64,000 bases of DNA from Methylophaga sp. (GTDB lineage: Bacteria; Pseudomonadota; Gammaproteobacteria; Nitrosococcales; Methylophagaceae): contig PAJP01000001.1 of the NCBI GenBank assembly GCA_002706095.1, forward strand, positions 62,001 through 126,000, in the 5' to 3' direction. Below are positions 53,034 to 61,877 of this stretch, in pieces (within the stretch, counting starts at the first letter, position 1; each line of letters starts with the position of its first letter). The notes beneath the pieces are model-generated. The model was given only the letters and a program-made list of their open reading frames with translations, ran no database searches and was not told the origin of the DNA. The position numbers and the translations under genes are program-made.

Positions 53034-55550
53034 CTAGGGAATTTGAGCCAACTTCTCACGCATTTCTTCTGTAGTTGGTCTCAGCAGTGCCAAACCTTTT
53101 TGGCTTCTGCGTTGACTCAAGAAATACAAAATAGGAGCCGCAATAAATACTGATGAACTTGTACCAATCACTATGCCAAAAAGCATAGGTAAGGCAAAAC
53201 TTGAAACGGCTGACCCTCCTGCAATACCCATCGGTAAAAGTGCCAAAAATGTGGTAACAGACGTAAATACGGTCCTGGTTAATGTCGACGAAATACTCTC
53301 ATTCATCAGTTGAATAATCGGTTTGTCCGGTGTGGCCCGGATGTTTTCTCGGATCCGATCAAACACCACCACTTTGTCATTGATGGAATAACCGATAAGG
53401 GCTAACAAAGCCGCCACAGCCGTCAGATTAAATTCAACACCTGTTAACGCAAAGAAACCAATGGTTTTAGTTAAATCTAAAGCAATCGTTAATGTTGCAG
53501 CGATAGCAAAATGAGATTCAAACCGCACTGTCAGGTAGATTAACATCCCTGCCCCAGCTAACAAGATAGCCAGGATCGTGTTATCGGAGAAATTACCACT
53601 GACTTTAGGGCCTACCATATCGACTTTAGGAAAGTCAGCATCAGGCTGAATAGTCAGTACGGCTTCTTTTAAATCATTAACTTGCTGTGATGTGGTACCA
53701 GGTTCAGTTGATATCACAGGCAGTCTGACCAGAAAGTCCCCCGCCTTCCCTGTTTCCTGAATAAGGGCAGCTGATAAATGGTGATTTCCCAGCGTATTTC
53801 TGATTTGTTCAACAGATAAATCCATGACGTGAACCTCAACTAACGTGCCCCCAGTAAAATCAACGCCATATTTCAGACCGGGATTAAAGAACAACACCAC
53901 AGCAACAATAGACAAAATGGCTGACGTTGTAAGACCTGCATAACGCCCACCCAGAAAATTAATGCCCTTGTCGCTTAATTTATCTAAGAAATTGAAACCG
54001 TTGATCTTTAAAGGTTGTTTTTCTTTACCTCGAATAGACCATTCCATCAGTAATCGTGTCACGGCAACGGCAGTAAACATTGAAGTTACCAAACCGATTC
54101 CTATCGTTACAGCAAAGCCCTGAACAGGTCCTGTACCAAACATAAATAACAAACTTACCGCGATAAGCGTCGTTAAATTTGAATCCAGAATGGTGGTATA
54201 TGCTTTGTCAAAGCCCTCACGAAGCGCTTTCCAAGCCGCTTTACCTCGCTTTGATTCTTCCCTGATGCGTTCATTAATAAGAATATTGGCATCCACCGCC
54301 ATGCCAATGGTCAGGATAATACCGGCAATACCAGGTAGCGTTAGTGTTGCGCCAAGTAAACCCAGTGCACCAAAAATAAGCCCTACGTTAATAGCAAGAC
54401 CTGTACACGCGATAAGTCCCCATCTGCCATAGATTCCCAGCATGAAAATCACGACCATCGCTGCGCCTAACAGACCGGTTGTTAGCCCCATTTGTATGGC
54501 ATCGCTGCCAAGATCAGGACCAACTGTTCGCTCTTCAATCACATGTAATGGAACAGGCAAAGCCCCTGCCCTCAATAATAACGCTAAATTATTTGCCTCA
54601 GAAGTGGTGAAGTGACCACTAATCTCACCGCTTCCACCCGGTATTTCACTACGAATAACAGGGGCTGTAATGACTTTCCCATCAAGCACGATAGCGAGTG
54701 CCCGACCTACATTGTTATGAGTCATATTGCCAAATAATTTCGCCCCTTCACTATCAAGCTTGAAATTAACTACGGGTTCGCCGGTTTTCTGATTAAACCC
54801 TACCTGAGCATCACGTATATGTTTACCTTCCATGGCCACCTGAGTTTCAAGACGGTAGCGGCTATCCGTATTGATATCGGGGTAAGTCACCGTATTTTTT
54901 GTTGTATCAGTGGCTGCCCAATGAAACGTCATTTTTGCCGTGGTGCCAAGCAATTCACGAATCTTAGTAGGATCTGCCACACCCGGCATTTGAACCAGAA
55001 TATCTTGCTTACCTTGACGGGTAATACTCGGATCAACAAGTCCCGTTTCATCAAGGCGTTTTCTGACTACCTCAAGACTTTGGTTAACAACATCCGTGAC
55101 GAGTGATTCAACCCATCGTTGATCTAAGCTTATTTGAATCCCGTCAGTTTCTTTTTTGATGTCAAAACGTTTTTTGCCATCTGTTGAATTACGCGCTAAC
55201 TGACTAGCGAGTTCAATGGATTTATCGATGTCCCCGATTTTACGAATAGGTATATACAAGCCTGACTCAGAAATGACAGGACTCGCATAATAAATCCCCT
55301 GCTTTTTCAACTCGCTGGTAAGCTCAGACTGCAGTAAGTCATATTGTTTATTTAATAACTCTTTAGTGTCCGCTTCCAAAAGCAGGTGCGACCCACCTTG
55401 TAAGTCCAAGCCCATAGAAATGGTCGTGTCGGTATACCAGGCAGGCAGTTTTTTAGACAAAGAATAAGGAAGAATGTTAGGTAAACTGCACAGCAGCCCG
55501 AACACAATCAACAAACCATAAACAATGGTCCGTGAAGACAATGATTTCAT
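53034..55550 (-). CDS. secDF: fused Sec translocon accessory protein SecDF
   Basis: 838 residues: a complete SecD (residues 1 to about 500) and SecF (about 520 to 838) in one chain. SecD part: TISMGLDLQGGSHLLLE, the P1 periplasmic domain, then IILTIGMAVDANILINERIREE. SecF part: LKYGVDFTGGTLVEV and LIGYSINDKVVVFDRIREN. Twelve membrane helices are expected. SecDF uses the proton or sodium gradient to pull proteins out of SecYEG. Gammaproteobacteria usually have separate secD and secF beside yajC; the fusion and location suggest an additional copy. AGAGG precedes the ATG and can pair with the last codons of the upstream gene. Confidence 0.93.
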   Translation of the reverse strand: MKSLSSRTIVYGLLIVFGLLCSLPNILPYSLSKKLPAWYTDTTISMGLDLQGGSHLLLEADTKELLNKQYDLLQSELTSELKKQGIYYASPVISESGLYIPIRKIGDIDKSIELASQLARNSTDGKKRFDIKKETDGIQISLDQRWVESLVTDVVNQSLEVVRKRLDETGLVDPSITRQGKQDILVQMPGVADPTKIRELLGTTAKMTFHWAATDTTKNTVTYPDINTDSRYRLETQVAMEGKHIRDAQVGFNQKTGEPVVNFKLDSEGAKLFGNMTHNNVGRALAIVLDGKVITAPVIRSEIPGGSGEISGHFTTSEANNLALLLRAGALPVPLHVIEERTVGPDLGSDAIQMGLTTGLLGAAMVVIFMLGIYGRWGLIACTGLAINVGLIFGALGLLGATLTLPGIAGIILTIGMAVDANILINERIREESKRGKAAWKALREGFDKAYTTILDSNLTTLIAVSLLFMFGTGPVQGFAVTIGIGLVTSMFTAVAVTRLLMEWSIRGKEKQPLKINGFNFLDKLSDKGINFLGGRYAGLTTSAILSIVAVVLFFNPGLKYGVDFTGGTLVEVHVMDLSVEQIRNTLGNHHLSAALIQETGKAGDFLVRLPVISTEPGTTSQQVNDLKEAVLTIQPDADFPKVDMVGPKVSGNFSDNTILAILLAGAGMLIYLTVRFESHFAIAATLTIALDLTKTIGFFALTGVEFNLTAVAALLALIGYSINDKVVVFDRIRENIRATPDKPIIQLMNESISSTLTRTVFTSVTTFLALLPMGIAGGSAVSSFALPMLFGIVIGTSSSVFIAAPILYFLSQRRSQKGLALLRPTTEEMREKLAQIP

Positions 55551-55556
55551 GAAAAA

Positions 55557-55627
55557 CCTCTAACGTTTTCGAAATAAAAAAGCCCTAGCCAAAGGGCCGA
55601 TTTGTATGGACGAAACTAAGCTAGAGG
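55557..55627 (-). promoter_or_regulatory. anti-Shine-Dalgarno stem masking the secDF ribosome site
   Basis: In the mRNA, CCUCUAGC (complement of 55620-55627, in the last codons Pro-Leu-Ala of the upstream gene) can pair over eight bases (one G-U) with GUUAGAGG (complement of 55557-55564), which contains the secDF ribosome site. A second stem, GUUUCG with CGAAAAC (one bulge), extends it, enclosing the GCCCU/AGGGC hairpin. A ribosome stalled on the upstream RAPP codons would cover the CCUCUAGC strand and free the secDF site. Drawn by hand, no folding energy computed. Confidence 0.65.
55576..55598 (-). terminator. terminator-like hairpin between the arrest-peptide candidate and secDF
   Basis: On the minus strand GCCCT-TTGGCT-AGGGC is followed by TTTTTT. 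It lies 18 bp after the upstream stop and 26 bp before the secDF ATG. It may terminate some transcripts (attenuation) or be a structural part of the regulatory leader. Confidence 0.7.
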
Positions 55628-55999
55628 GGGTGCTCTCAAAGGTGGATAGAGGTAATAACGAGAAAAAGGCGTTGCTTCTGTAATGTCTTTAAATACAAAA
55701 CAGACTGAACCCCAGTTTTTCGGATGTTGATTTTGTGAGTGACAAATAGCCCACAGAGGTAAGTCAATATCAGGAAAAAACTCTTCAACAGACTGATGTT
55801 TAATTTCAGCTATTCGAAGAAAGTATCCCTGCGTATTAAATGAATCAAGATGACTGATAAGCCCGTGATTAACCTCATTGCTTGAGTCACTCTTAGCATA
55901 GGAAGCTATTGGCAGAGTCAGCAACAACAACGACAAAAAGCAGATCCCCAAAAGGGATAAGACATAGCGTTGAGTGAGAGCTGGTTCGGATTTACACAT
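55616..55999 (-). CDS. candidate RAPP-type translation-arrest peptide (secretion monitor) upstream of secDF
   Basis: 127 residues. An N-terminal signal peptide or anchor (YVLSLLGICFLSLLLLTLPIASYA, residues 12-35) is followed by a soluble stretch without known domain and an ending PPLRAPPLA-stop. R-A-P-P near the C-terminus is the stalling motif of ApdA, ApdP and ApcA, secreted arrest peptides encoded directly upstream of secDF or yidC; VemP does the same job for Vibrio secDF2. Here too secDF follows (65 bp). The motif codons overlap a sequence complementary to the secDF ribosome site. When export is slow the ribosome would stall and expose secDF. The stalling itself is inferred. Confidence 0.8.
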   Translation of the reverse strand: MCKSEPALTQRYVLSLLGICFLSLLLLTLPIASYAKSDSSNEVNHGLISHLDSFNTQGYFLRIAEIKHQSVEEFFPDIDLPLWAICHSQNQHPKNWGSVCFVFKDITEATPFSRYYLYPPLRAPPLA

Positions 56000-56350
56000 G
56001 ACTGGATTAGAGGTACAGGGATATACCGTTAACTGGATGGCGAAATCGTATCACGTTTTTATTCAAGTCTCTTTAATTATTAATAGACACGATTAGTAAG
56101 CACCACATCGTGTTATTCAGAATGTTTTTAGACGTTCAAAATTTAAAATCTGACATTCATTGTGGATAATGAATCTGCTAATTCACTGTTCACTATTATT
56201 CAATATCAATATTTTGGCCGGTTCGTTGACTATCGCAAAACTACTGCAAGCTATTAAAAAACAGGTGAATTTTAAATTCTAACTTGGGTTGATAATAACT
56301 ATTCTGGCCGCTTCAATGGCCGGATGATTAAAACGGCCTCAAAATAAGTA
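56000..56350. other. 351-bp gene-free stretch between the arrest-peptide gene and the restriction operon
   Basis: AT-rich, no credible reading frame. It contains the damaged third repeat copy (56135 onward) and several GGCC-containing short palindromes (56213-56336) with no T run. The promoter of the secDF leader gene must lie here. Confidence 0.55.
56135..56179 (+). repeat. dispersed palindromic repeat, copy 3 (left part only)
   Basis: 56135-56157 agrees with copy 1 (reverse complement) for its first 22 bases, including the arm TTCAAAATTTAAAATCTG, and similarity continues to CTGC at about 56178. The right arm is missing or displaced: a GAATTTTAAATTC-like piece occurs at 56267-56279. An inner ATTCATT/AATGAAT hairpin is present. 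Confidence 0.75.
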
Positions 56351-57199
56351 TTAACCAAGAAATTCCGTATTTCTTAGTGTTTTTAATTTTGTATAAAAAC
56401 CAATTTCTTTTAGATAGTTTTGCATCCGTTTTGCATCCTTAGGATCTTTTTCTTTAGCACTTCGGCCATTACAAAATATATAGTCATCTGGATGCCATTC
56501 CCAATTGCTTGAGTTTGTTAGAGTTGAAGAAAATTCCTTATCAAAATATTCATGACTTAAATGCTTACAAAAAAGTCCTTTCTGAGGGATTGATTTCGGA
56601 GCTTGAAACAATAGCAATGAGATAGATTTAAGCATCATCCTCGTCTTATAGTAATGCCAATATCCAATATAAAGAGGTAAATAACGGCTGTATTTCACAC
56701 CTAATTCTTCACCTTCACCATGGATTATTTCAAGTATTACAGCGACATACTCGTCTGAACCATGATCGTATGCTGGCACAAATTTGATGCCTTTTTGTGC
56801 AACGAAGTATGCAATTAGAGAAATATCATTACTATCTTGATAATTAACAATAAAGTCATATACCGCTTCAAAGTCATAGCCAGTTTCAAAGACCTGCTGA
56901 ATTGGTCCCTCCCCGGTTTCTAACCAATCGTATTTAATGAAGAAATGTTTTGAGATAGTTTCAAGAAGCTCTGTGTTTAGTTTTTTCACTAAACTACCCA
57001 GACTATTAAAGTCACTGAATTGTAAATTAAATTGAGGAAATATCTGCGGTATTCTAGTGACTGGAATGTCATGTTTATCAAAGACTTGAAGCACCCTTCT
57101 TGCCGTTGACCTCAAGCCAGCTCGTTTGGCAAAACGTTTATCTTCAATCCATTCTCTAAGATGATCTAATTGAATGATCTTAAGCAAGTAATCAATCAT
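56351..57199 (-). CDS. unknown protein at the 3' end of the type I restriction operon, with XRE-like N-terminal part
   Basis: 282 residues, soluble. It begins 1 bp after the hsdR stop, so it is almost certainly translated with it. The N-terminal third ends in KYDWLETGEGPIQQV, close to the DWLxTGEGP tail of XRE/phage-repressor proteins, though a clean HTH is not seen. The remainder (PAYDHGSDEYVAVILEIIHGEGEE, LPLYIGYWHYYKTR) has no family I recognise. AT content is higher than in its neighbours. It could regulate or modulate the restriction system, inferred from position alone. Confidence 0.7.
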   Translation of the reverse strand: MIDYLLKIIQLDHLREWIEDKRFAKRAGLRSTARRVLQVFDKHDIPVTRIPQIFPQFNLQFSDFNSLGSLVKKLNTELLETISKHFFIKYDWLETGEGPIQQVFETGYDFEAVYDFIVNYQDSNDISLIAYFVAQKGIKFVPAYDHGSDEYVAVILEIIHGEGEELGVKYSRYLPLYIGYWHYYKTRMMLKSISLLLFQAPKSIPQKGLFCKHLSHEYFDKEFSSTLTNSSNWEWHPDDYIFCNGRSAKEKDPKDAKRMQNYLKEIGFYTKLKTLRNTEFLG

Positions 57200-57200
57200 A

Positions 57201-60200
57201 TTAACTGGCTGCGACTAAAGCGTTGTCATTAACTCGATCAATTAACTTAATCACTTTACTTGCAGTGGCATCATCAAATACACCAAATAATCCTTGGTCG
57301 TGCAGATAGGTAAATGGCGGTTCAAATAATAGTGATTTATCAATCACCCCATTTTTATTCAAGTAGCTGATGATGTTGTTGATAAACGTGATTTGATCTG
57401 CACGTAAATTCCCTGCCTGTATAAAATCTGCAAAATGCGCTTGTGCAGCGGCCATATCCAAACCAACGATATTACGAATGAACACGCCTAGTGGTTTATC
57501 TCCATAAGTATCTATGTAGTCTTGTTTAGTACCGAGGGATTCATCTTCAAACAAAATGCTTTCTAAGAGATGTATTTCCGTTTCGGTAATTGACTTATTG
57601 GTTTTGAGTTTTTGAATCACTAAATGATCACTGTGATTTCTTACATAAGATTCAACGCGGTCTTTGTAACTTTGTAATGCAACGTAGGTTCCGATAGGTT
57701 CGTGTACCACAATAGCACTGTGATCGAGCGTATCTTCAAATGTGGTCATCACGACTTTTTGTTGATCTTTATCGAGATACTTCATCAAGTCACGTAAAGC
57801 TAAACGAATATGATCTAAGCGATTAACATTGATGTTTTGCCAAAACACATCTGTCTGCAAATCCATTAATAACGCTTTTTGTTGCGCCACGGCAGGTATA
57901 TTTTGCTTTTTCAATAACGCGTTTGCACTGCCAGTAATACGATTAATAAAGCGATCCAGACTATGTGAGCCAGTTAATACTGCTATCTGGAAGTTCAGCA
58001 GCAGAATATCGAATCGACGTGCAAATTCATCATCATTTTTTTCTGCTAATACTAAGCTGGCAAGCTCGGTATTGATATCTAATAAATCACCTTTAGATAA
58101 ATTCTGCCATCGATGCTCATCACTGAACTCAACGACGTGACGAAGTTTTGCTTTTACAACAAAACGGTTTCTATCTAAACTTGAAATGGCTTGATGTAAT
58201 TCTTGGATATAACTTTCAGCTAATGTCCCCTGCTCTTCAGTACGTGAAATATCATCACGAATAAGCATGGCAACTTCTAATTTCGCTTCAAACACTTGTT
58301 GAATCAGGCTTTTAATAATCTTGCCTTGCTCACCATCAGGCGTGGTATCAAAAAACTCAAAGTTCTGACAGTAATCAAAAATAAGAAACTTGGTCTTATC
58401 GACACCTGGACCAAATAAATCGGGACATAATCGTGTCCCTCGTCCAATCATTTGCCAGAATTTAGTAGCTGATTTTACGGGTTTAAAAAACACCAAATTA
58501 ACGACTCGAGGAGCGTCAACACCGGTGTCCATCATATCGACTGAAACAGCAATCTGTGGATCATGTTCTTCGTAGTCATCAGCGAACGTTTCCAGCAGAC
58601 TTTGGGCTTTACTCTCATAGTTATCAATAACACGTAAAAATTTACCTGAATATTCAGGGTAGTTTTTATTAAACCGTTCTTCGATAAATACGGCATGAGC
58701 ATGGCTTTTAGCAAAAATAATACTTTTACCTAATCTATCACCGCCCTGCACTTTGATACCTGACGTCATTAAATGATCCAGCACCTTATCCACGGTGTCT
58801 GTGTTAAATAACCATTTATTTAATGCTGCACTTTCAATCTCGTCGGGAGCTTCACCTTGAGTTGGGTCACCAAACTTCTCTTCATATTCTGTCTTTTCAG
58901 CGGCTGATAATTGGTTGTAGTGAACACCTTCACGCATAAATTTTAATGGCACCGACATCGCTTTGGGTGGCACTAAAAACTTATCGGCAACGGCCTGATT
59001 CAGTTCATAAGCAAAGGTGGGGTTGTTATCTTCAATGCCAAATAAACCATAGGTGTTATGGTCAACTTCGGCTTTTGGTGTCGCGGTTAAACCAATCAAC
59101 AAAGCATCAAAATAAGCAAAAATAGACTTGTATTTCTGATACACCGAACGGTGAGCTTCATCGACAATAATCAGGTCAAAATGCCCAACACCGTAAAAAC
59201 GGTTATCCGTATCTCGCAGGCCATCAATTCGATTCATGATGGTGGGATAGGTCGAAAAAACCAAGCGGGTACCGTTATCTTCTTTTTCTTTGGTAAGATC
59301 AATAGCGGTTAAATGTGGAAGATGGATATTAAAGGCTTTCTTAGCCTGTGTAACAAGCGCATTACGATCGGCTAAAAACAAAACCCGTTTGGCCCAGTTA
59401 CACTTGGTCAACATATCGACAATCGCTGCAGCCGTTCGAGTTTTACCACTACCCGTTGCCATCACTAACAAACTTTGTCGTGCCCTGCCCTTGAGTTCAC
59501 CCTGACTATTTTCTGTGACCGTATTTTCAGCAACACGGGTAATCGCTTCAAGTTGATACGGTCGGCCAACAATGGCCTCATTTGGTTTAAATAAACGTAA
59601 GTCTTTTCGTGTCTGCCGACGCTCTATTAATAATTGCAGTTCGTCTTTCGTATAAAAGCCTTGCACTTCACGTTCGGGGTAAAAGGTGTCATCCCAAAGA
59701 TAAGTTTCAAAGCCATTACTATAAAAAATAATGGGCCGTTGCCCTTTCATCTTTTCTAAACAATTCGCATATAACTCAGCCTGATGTTTACCTTTCCGTG
59801 CGTCATGCATCGTCTTTTTGGCTTCAACGACAGCCAGCGGTAAACCATCATCACCCCAAAGCACATAATCTATATAACCCATACCAGATTTATTGGTACT
59901 GACTGGCATACCAGTAACTTCATATTCCAGATGATAACCATCTTTCAGATTATCCCAACCGGCTTCTTTCAGTGATAAATCAATGTATCGGAGGCGGGTT
60001 TCTGCTTCGGATACCAGCAACGGTATGGCTGTGTTGATATCAACAGATTGTTCACGAGAGGCTTTACGTTCAGCTAATTGCTGTTGTTCCTGTTCAATAG
60101 CTTGTTTAATGGCTGGATTATGTTGTGCTTTGTCACGTATTTGTTGTTCATTTTCACGCTTTGACTGATTCTTTGTATCGACTTCAGCTAGGGTTGTCTC

Positions 60201-60650
60201 AATGCTGGGTGGTTGAACAGTATCGGCATTTTCTCGGGGAATTAATGCCTCATCAAACAGCTGCGTATCGGGAACAGACTTACCATAATAAATAGCTAGA
60301 TGACGCATAAAGCGAAACAGGTATTTCAGTGAGGCTAAAGCATCCTGTTGGCTGACAGACTTGCCATGGGCAGCGAGATTACCTGTTTTGCGAATCAGAT
60401 TAAGTTCATTAAATAAGGTATTGTTAAATAAAGCTTTAAAACCATGCTCATGCATTAATGTGCTTAAGTCAGTACGCCAGGGGCGGCTTAAGGCGCGTTC
60501 ATGGTCATACAGCCAATTAATGGCATTTTCTAAGCTGGAGCGGCAAAAAATAGCCGAGGCTTTAGGCGATAAAAAAGTGAATTGTTCAGCTTCAACCGCA
60601 TCGGCATATAAAGCCGGAAAATCGCGTTGTAAAAACTGAAAGTTGCTCAC
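57201..60650 (-). CDS. hsdR: type I restriction enzyme R subunit (HsdR, EcoEI-like)
   Basis: 1149 residues. N-terminal DUF4145 (residues 1-125: FTFLSPKASAIFCRSSLENAINWLYDHE). Nuclease motif D...ExK in MGYIDYVLWGDDGLPLAVVEAKK near 258-280. Helicase: MATGSGKTRTAAAIVDM near 396, IVDEAHRSVYQ near 488, LTATP, MIGRGTRLCPD near 745; EcoEI-type C-terminus. It cuts DNA at a distance from unmethylated recognition sites after translocation. The order hsdM-hsdS-hsdR and full length indicate an intact system. Confidence 0.95.
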   Translation of the reverse strand: MSNFQFLQRDFPALYADAVEAEQFTFLSPKASAIFCRSSLENAINWLYDHERALSRPWRTDLSTLMHEHGFKALFNNTLFNELNLIRKTGNLAAHGKSVSQQDALASLKYLFRFMRHLAIYYGKSVPDTQLFDEALIPRENADTVQPPSIETTLAEVDTKNQSKRENEQQIRDKAQHNPAIKQAIEQEQQQLAERKASREQSVDINTAIPLLVSEAETRLRYIDLSLKEAGWDNLKDGYHLEYEVTGMPVSTNKSGMGYIDYVLWGDDGLPLAVVEAKKTMHDARKGKHQAELYANCLEKMKGQRPIIFYSNGFETYLWDDTFYPEREVQGFYTKDELQLLIERRQTRKDLRLFKPNEAIVGRPYQLEAITRVAENTVTENSQGELKGRARQSLLVMATGSGKTRTAAAIVDMLTKCNWAKRVLFLADRNALVTQAKKAFNIHLPHLTAIDLTKEKEDNGTRLVFSTYPTIMNRIDGLRDTDNRFYGVGHFDLIIVDEAHRSVYQKYKSIFAYFDALLIGLTATPKAEVDHNTYGLFGIEDNNPTFAYELNQAVADKFLVPPKAMSVPLKFMREGVHYNQLSAAEKTEYEEKFGDPTQGEAPDEIESAALNKWLFNTDTVDKVLDHLMTSGIKVQGGDRLGKSIIFAKSHAHAVFIEERFNKNYPEYSGKFLRVIDNYESKAQSLLETFADDYEEHDPQIAVSVDMMDTGVDAPRVVNLVFFKPVKSATKFWQMIGRGTRLCPDLFGPGVDKTKFLIFDYCQNFEFFDTTPDGEQGKIIKSLIQQVFEAKLEVAMLIRDDISRTEEQGTLAESYIQELHQAISSLDRNRFVVKAKLRHVVEFSDEHRWQNLSKGDLLDINTELASLVLAEKNDDEFARRFDILLLNFQIAVLTGSHSLDRFINRITGSANALLKKQNIPAVAQQKALLMDLQTDVFWQNINVNRLDHIRLALRDLMKYLDKDQQKVVMTTFEDTLDHSAIVVHEPIGTYVALQSYKDRVESYVRNHSDHLVIQKLKTNKSITETEIHLLESILFEDESLGTKQDYIDTYGDKPLGVFIRNIVGLDMAAAQAHFADFIQAGNLRADQITFINNIISYLNKNGVIDKSLLFEPPFTYLHDQGLFGVFDDATASKVIKLIDRVNDNALVAAS

Positions 60651-60680
60651 TCACCTAGTCCCTGCTCATGAAATCTAAGC

Positions 60681-61877
60681 CTATGCTGCCTTATTTACCG
60701 TTAATTCGCCAGTAAAAGCACGTTGTAACAGACTGTTAAATAGCATTTCAGATTTTTCTAAATTCATCTGTGCTTGTTGTTTTTGTTTTTCAATCACCTC
60801 AACACGCTCGGCGAATTGGTTTTGCAATTCAGCAGGAGGGTAAATCATCGGTAAACTTAAAAAGTTTTTCTTTGAAATGTTTTTCATACTACCACTTGTA
60901 CCTGATGATATTTTGCTAATTTCATGCATAAAACTGTTCAAGCTGATAGCGAATGATAGCCATCTAACATTCTGATCTAAATTGCTTTTATTTGATAACC
61001 ACAGTCTATCTGGAACAAATAGATTTGGATAATCACGAGCAATATATGCTGATTTTCCAACTAGTTCCGTAGTGTTCATCCTGCTTATAATGATCGAGTC
61101 ACGGCGAGGGTTTAACTTCATTCTGTCATATTCATCATCTCTAATGACTTTTGCTTCAGTCGCCCTAAACTCACCTGTGTATACGCAACTAGTTTTTAAA
61201 ATTCCAAATTTATTGAATGAATATTTTTCATCACTAGAGTTAACGCTAGTACCAGTCTCTAAACTTTCAATAAAGCAGGAAAGCGTCTTTTTTTCCCATC
61301 TCATAGAATTGGAAACAGGATCACCAAACATATCCAAAAACAGCGATTGGCTAAGTGCAGTGTAATGCTGGACCAGTTGCTGGTCTTTTTGTCTGAGCTT
61401 ATCCGCTGCATCCAAAATCGCGGCAATCTGCTTTTGCTCTGTCAGTGGTGGGAGTGGGATTTGTAAATCTAAAATATGGTTTAATTTTATTCCTTTTACG
61501 GTAGCTCCAGACGAAACTTTATCCAGCTCACTCCCAGACGATAACAAAAAGTAAAAAAGATACTTAACATCAATAGTTTCTTTGCAAACAATTGCTTTTA
61601 AGTCTTGGTTAATTGCCACATCGATATCGGTAATGACAGCTTTCCCAACAGCCATTCTAGTTGCAATTATGATTGAGCCTGCCTTAACTAATCTGCTGGA
61701 GCTATTACTCAGTCCTAACTCAGTTATTGAATCTTGAGTGTTTTGTAATCGTGATGATTTCAAATCTTTGACTGATGCCCAAGCTATTTTCCCATTCCAA
61801 TATTCTGGATTTTGCTTCGAAGGTGTACCACCACCAAAAAGAGAAATACAGTCTCTTAGTTGAAGATAATTATTCAC
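60681..61877 (-). CDS. hsdS: type I restriction-modification specificity subunit (HsdS)
   Basis: 398 residues with two target-recognition domains. TRD1 starts ISLFGGGTPSKQNPEYWNGKIAWASVKDL, closed by the conserved helix LPPLTEQKQIAAILDAADKLRQK near 140-165. TRD2 covers about 195-345, closed by YPPAELQNQFAERVEVIEKQKQQ. The tail LLQRAFTGEL is typical. TRD sequences are lineage-variable, so the recognised DNA sequence cannot be read off. Overlaps hsdM by 4 bp. Confidence 0.95.
   Translation of the reverse strand: MNNYLQLRDCISLFGGGTPSKQNPEYWNGKIAWASVKDLKSSRLQNTQDSITELGLSNSSSRLVKAGSIIIATRMAVGKAVITDIDVAINQDLKAIVCKETIDVKYLFYFLLSSGSELDKVSSGATVKGIKLNHILDLQIPLPPLTEQKQIAAILDAADKLRQKDQQLVQHYTALSQSLFLDMFGDPVSNSMRWEKKTLSCFIESLETGTSVNSSDEKYSFNKFGILKTSCVYTGEFRATEAKVIRDDEYDRMKLNPRRDSIIISRMNTTELVGKSAYIARDYPNLFVPDRLWLSNKSNLDQNVRWLSFAISLNSFMHEISKISSGTSGSMKNISKKNFLSLPMIYPPAELQNQFAERVEVIEKQKQQAQMNLEKSEMLFNSLLQRAFTGELTVNKAA

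Noticed and set aside
56299..56336. GGCC-rich palindromes as terminator of the restriction operon
   Set aside because: Stems are 4-5 bp and no T run follows on either strand.
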